The position numbers and the translations under genes are program-made. Below, in pieces: positions 34,018 through 36,876 of a stretch of 36,876 bases of DNA (position 1 is the stretch's first letter; the number at the start of each line of letters is the position of its first letter). Origin of the DNA: Parabacteroides sp. (lineage in GTDB: Bacteria > Bacteroidota > Bacteroidia > Bacteroidales > Tannerellaceae); contig JAQVCX010000023.1 of NCBI GenBank assembly GCA_028689545.1, forward strand, positions 1 through 36,876, given 5' to 3'. The notes beneath the pieces were generated by a model that was not told the origin of the DNA, made no database searches, and saw nothing but the letters and a program-made list of their open reading frames with translations.

Positions 34018-35046
34018 TTAAGGATTTTCGAGGATCGCTAATGTCTTTCGGTTAGGAAGGTATTCCAACATTCCTTGGGAGTAGGATACCTTTTGTTGTC
34101 CGTTGTGATCCGCGTAGATGATGAAATACTCTATCTGGGGAATGGATTGTGCCAGAAGCTTCGCCTTCTCTACGCCTAAAACCATGAAGGTGGTAGCGTA
34201 GGCGTCTGCCGTCATGCAATCTTCCGCCACGATCGTCGCGCTAAGGATGTTTTGCCCGGCGGGATAGCCGGTCGCCGGATTGATGGTATGGGCGTATTTC
34301 TTGCCGTCCTTGACGTAGAAGTTACGGTAGTCGCCGGAAGTAGCCACGCCTCCTTTCTGGCAGAGTTGTACGATCTCCTCCACATCATTGGTCACGCCGC
34401 TAGTCCCTATCTCCGGCTTGTTGATGCCGATTCGCCAACAGTCTCCTTGCTGATTTACGCCTTTCATGGTGACCTCGCCACCTATTTCCACCATGTAATC
34501 CGTTACGCCCTCCTTTTCGAGCAGGCGGGCGATGACATCGCAGGCATAACCTTTCGCGATGGAGGAACAATTCAATAGCACCCGGGGATCTTCCTTGACG
34601 ATTCTCTTTCCTTCCAATCTCACTTTCTGATAACCGACGAAGGCCTTGATGCTATCGATCATCGGCGGGGTTACGCTGTCCATCTTGCTGAATCCGAATC
34701 CCCATAGGTTCACTAACGGAGCGCAAGTAATATCAAAGGCACCTCCAGATTTCCGGGAGATCTCCTCCGCCTTATTGAATACTTCGGTAAACCATTCGTC
34801 TACCTCCACCTCCTCGTTCTTATTGACTTTCGCGATCGTGGAGTTGGGGTTGAAAGGATTCAAGGAGAGGTTGAAGCGTTGCAGCTCGCTGTCGATCTTA
34901 TCGGTTAGGATTTGCTTGGCCTTGTATTTGATGTGGTAACTGGTATGAAAAACGGAACCACTTTCCTCGAAATATTCGCCCTTCTCCGAACAAGCCATAA
35001 GCGAAACGATCAGCAGGCTGACTGCTATGAAAATATTCTTGCGCAT
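34018..35046 (-). CDS. apbE: FAD:protein FMN transferase (ApbE family), lipoprotein
   Basis: ApbE attaches FMN from FAD covalently to threonine residues of flavoproteins such as RNF and NQR subunits. The 342-residue protein has a lipoprotein signal (SLMAC, Cys19), FNLSLNPFNPNSTIAKVN, SGGAFDITCAPLVNLWGFGF, LNCSSIAKGYACDVIARLLE, GGEVTMKG and the C-terminal YAHTINPATGYPAG with metal-binding DAYATTFMVLG. Length fits the secreted bacterial form. No RNF or NQR gene is in the window. It is transcribed on the minus strand, 47 bp after mntP. Confidence 0.92.
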   Translation of the reverse strand: MRKNIFIAVSLLIVSLMACSEKGEYFEESGSVFHTSYHIKYKAKQILTDKIDSELQRFNLSLNPFNPNSTIAKVNKNEEVEVDEWFTEVFNKAEEISRKSGGAFDITCAPLVNLWGFGFSKMDSVTPPMIDSIKAFVGYQKVRLEGKRIVKEDPRVLLNCSSIAKGYACDVIARLLEKEGVTDYMVEIGGEVTMKGVNQQGDCWRIGINKPEIGTSGVTNDVEEIVQLCQKGGVATSGDYRNFYVKDGKKYAHTINPATGYPAGQNILSATIVAEDCMTADAYATTFMVLGVEKAKLLAQSIPQIEYFIIYADHNGQQKVSYSQGMLEYLPNRKTLAILENP

Positions 35047-35093
35047 CTCTATATAATATAATGTATAGGATTATTTGTTCAATAAAGGTATCT

Positions 35094-35660
35094 TTAGCTG
35101 AAGAATAAATGCTCTATCAAGATCTTTGTACCGATGCCGATTAAGATCAAACCACCGACGAGGTCCAGTCTCAAGTCGATTCTCTTGCCGAATCGGTTAC
35201 CGAAATAGACACCGAAGGCCGAGAGCGCGAAGGTGACGACACCTATGGTAGAGGCTTGCAACAAGAGCGGCGACTTCAATATTGCCAGCGAGATCCCTAC
35301 GGCGAGGGCATCGATACTTGTCGCTATTCCCAATCCGCACAATGTCCGGTTGCATAGCGGATCGAACTTCCCGTCTTCCTCCTCTTCCTTCGTGCTGTCG
35401 TATACCATTTTCCCGCCTAAGTAGAGCAAGAGGGCAAACGCGATCCAATGGTCGAAAGCGCAAATGTATCTTTCGAACCCTAATCCCAGCGTATAGCCGA
35501 TTACGGTCATCCCGGCTTGGAATATGCCGAGTACGCTCGCTATCTTAATAATATTACCGGCGGTGCAGTTGTTCTTAAGAACCGCGCCGCCGGTAACCGA
35601 TACTGCCAGGCTATCCATGGATAAGCCTATCGCTAGTAGCAGAACTTCAATGTATAACAT
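35094..35660 (-). CDS. mntP: Putative manganese efflux pump MntP
   Basis: The 188-residue protein has six membrane segments. The two repeated halves each carry an acidic membrane motif, LLAIGLSMDSLAVSVTGG (about 8-25) and LGIATSIDALAVGISLA, as in MntP manganese exporters. The cytoplasmic STKEEEEDGKFDP loop lies between them. It lies 78 bp after the glycosyltransferase gene. I see no yybP-ykoY-type manganese riboswitch in the short upstream region, unlike E. coli mntP. Confidence 0.93.
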   Translation of the reverse strand: MLYIEVLLLAIGLSMDSLAVSVTGGAVLKNNCTAGNIIKIASVLGIFQAGMTVIGYTLGLGFERYICAFDHWIAFALLLYLGGKMVYDSTKEEEEDGKFDPLCNRTLCGLGIATSIDALAVGISLAILKSPLLLQASTIGVVTFALSAFGVYFGNRFGKRIDLRLDLVGGLILIGIGTKILIEHLFFS

Positions 35661-35738
35661 ACTAGAATGATTCCCGTTTAAATAATATCTTCTATGAGCT
35701 TACGTTGCTTCGCGGTCTCGTCGGGGCGGAAGGGTAGC

Positions 35739-36689
35739 TCATATCTCCTCTTCTATTTTATAGTTGTTGCGATTCGGGGAATTACGGGAAATCAACTCCC
35801 CGATAAATCCCGCTAGGAACATCTGGGTCCCCAGGATCATCGCCGTCAATGAAATATAGAAATAAGGGGAACTAGTAACCAAAGGCCTTAAATCGCCCGC
35901 ATATATCGAGATCAGTTTCATGCTGAGTACGATTATTAAAGCGATAAAACCAATGAAGAACATAACGCTTCCCCATAACCCGAAGAAGTGCATCGGTTTC
36001 TTTCCGAACTTGGAAGTAAACCAAAGCGTGATCAGATCCAGGTAACCGTTCACGAAGCGATCCAACCCGAATTTGGTAGTTCCGTACTTGCGGGCTTGAT
36101 GTTGCACTACTTTCTCGCCAATATTGTGAAATCCGGCGATCTTGGCTAAATAAGGTATGTAACGGTGCATATCGTTATACACCTCTATATTCTTAATGAC
36201 CACATTCTTATACGCTTTCAATCCGCAATTGAAATCGTGCAAGTTCGTTATCCCCGAGAACTTACGAGCTGTCGCGTTGAATAGTTTCGTGGGAATCGTC
36301 TTCGATAACGGGTCGTATCTTTTCTTTTTCCAGCCGGATACCAGGTCGTATCCATCCTCGGTGATCATCTGGTACAGTTCGGGTATCTCATCCGGGCTAT
36401 CCTGCAGATCGGCGTCCATGGTAATGACCACGTCACCTTTAGCTCGCTGGAATCCGCAATGCAGTCCTGGCGACTTGCCGTAGTTGCGACGGAACTTGAT
36501 TCCCCGGATATGCGGAGAACGTTGTTTCAATTCCTCGATCACTTCCCAGGAATTATCCGTACTACCGTCGTTCACGAAAATCACTTCGTAGGTATAATTA
36601 TGCTCTTTCATCACCCGCTCTATCCACGAGAATAACTCGGGTAAAGACTCGGCTTCGTTATACAATGGGATAACAACTGATATGTCCAT
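35739..36689 (-). CDS. Family 2 glycosyltransferase, polyprenyl-phosphate type
   Basis: The 316-residue protein has a GT-A domain (about 1-210) with SVVIPLYNEAESLPEL, VIFVNDGSTDNSW, and MDADLQDSPDEIPEL (the DXD-like catalytic/metal site is DADLQD), then two membrane helices (about 232-260 and 270-298) and an ISRNSPNRNNYKIEEE tail. This is the layout of ArnC/GtrB-like enzymes that put a sugar on undecaprenyl phosphate. It follows a DUF4199-type gene by 21 bp, an arrangement seen in other Bacteroidales. The sugar is unknown. Confidence 0.92.
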   Translation of the reverse strand: MDISVVIPLYNEAESLPELFSWIERVMKEHNYTYEVIFVNDGSTDNSWEVIEELKQRSPHIRGIKFRRNYGKSPGLHCGFQRAKGDVVITMDADLQDSPDEIPELYQMITEDGYDLVSGWKKKRYDPLSKTIPTKLFNATARKFSGITNLHDFNCGLKAYKNVVIKNIEVYNDMHRYIPYLAKIAGFHNIGEKVVQHQARKYGTTKFGLDRFVNGYLDLITLWFTSKFGKKPMHFFGLWGSVMFFIGFIALIIVLSMKLISIYAGDLRPLVTSSPYFYISLTAMILGTQMFLAGFIGELISRNSPNRNNYKIEEEI

Positions 36690-36710
36690 TCTTTGTCTGT
36701 AATTAGCTTT

Positions 36711-36876
36711 TTAGCGGTTTTCAGTGATGGAACCCGTTGAATTGTTCCTGCACAAGAGAGCCGCTACAGGTATAGAAAGTATGATGCCGTAAAATACGTT
36801 ATTAAATATTCCTTGTATGGCCATGTGGATGGGCGAGATACGAATCTTGCTGAGCGAGTCGAGCATCTCCGTGCTG
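36711..36876 (-). CDS. DUF4199-like membrane protein, C-terminal end
   Basis: The last 55 codons of a minus-strand gene run off the window edge. They read EMLDSLSKIRISPIHMAIQG then FNNVFYGIILSIPVAALLC and a polar tail ending in TENR. One membrane segment is clear. DUF4199 proteins lie directly upstream of this GT2 gene in other Bacteroidales, and the visible end fits. The remainder cannot be seen. Confidence 0.65.
   Translation of the reverse strand, partial: STEMLDSLSKIRISPIHMAIQGIFNNVFYGIILSIPVAALLCRNNSTGSITENR

Noticed and set aside
35661-35738. Possible manganese riboswitch before mntP
   Set aside because: The 78-nt gap shows only an ATGAGCT/AGCTCAT inverted pair and none of the yybP-ykoY core that I could recognise.

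Overview
The window is a stretch of a Bacteroidales chromosome, most likely Parabacteroides (close to P. distasonis). The reasons are the Bacteroidota promoter motif TAnnTTTG in front of many genes, 6-bladed beta-propeller and DUF1080 proteins, a lamin-tail/OadG fusion in a methylmalonyl-CoA decarboxylase operon, and the rRNA sequence. The species call is inference; no database search was possible.

Layout. Positions 1-411 hold the 3' end of a 23S rRNA gene, a 5S rRNA gene and a terminator. Positions 513-6999 hold a membrane-anchored coiled-coil protein, a Crp/Fnr-type regulator and a TolC / HlyD / ABC-2 permease / ABC-2 permease export operon with no ATPase gene. A divergent pair follows (7054-9500): a lipoprotein joining a DUF1080 domain to a PHP-like domain, and a Tat-type lipoprotein TIM-barrel epimerase. 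Both are probably periplasmic sugar enzymes. Positions 9568-14532 (minus) hold a HAD phosphatase and a tight lysS-gpsA-pgi operon. Two 6-bladed propeller proteins lie at 14710-17221. A small membrane protein and a wrecked DUF2442 gene follow, then a 458-bp gene-free interval with inverted repeats.

Positions 18487-20761 (minus) hold yicC-like, gmk, a 59-codon membrane protein and nadD. tsaB (plus) converges on a five-gene operon (21873-26400, minus): methylmalonyl-CoA epimerase, decarboxylase alpha, lamin-tail/OadG gamma, biotin carrier and the sodium-pumping beta subunit. This operon carries the late steps of succinate-to-propionate fermentation. A membrane-bound AraC regulator is next. Then comes a repeat-rich island (27780-28840) around a small antitoxin-like gene, whose presumed toxin partner seems deleted except for its C-terminal codons.

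The right part holds a TonB-dependent receptor (minus), a plus-strand operon of nitroreductase, DUF2520 protein, KdsC-like phosphatase and a frameshifted maf, and then a minus-strand run: ApbE, MntP, a polyprenyl-phosphate-type glycosyltransferase and the end of a DUF4199-like membrane protein.

Most of the window is ordinary core genome. The parts worth a second look are the repeat island with its decayed toxin-antitoxin locus, two separate genes each apparently broken by loss of one G in a G run (DUF2442 and maf), the DUF1080-PHP fusion beside a lipoprotein epimerase, the ATPase-less exporter and the lamin-tail/OadG fusion. I did not find a convincing wholly new defence or mobile system.
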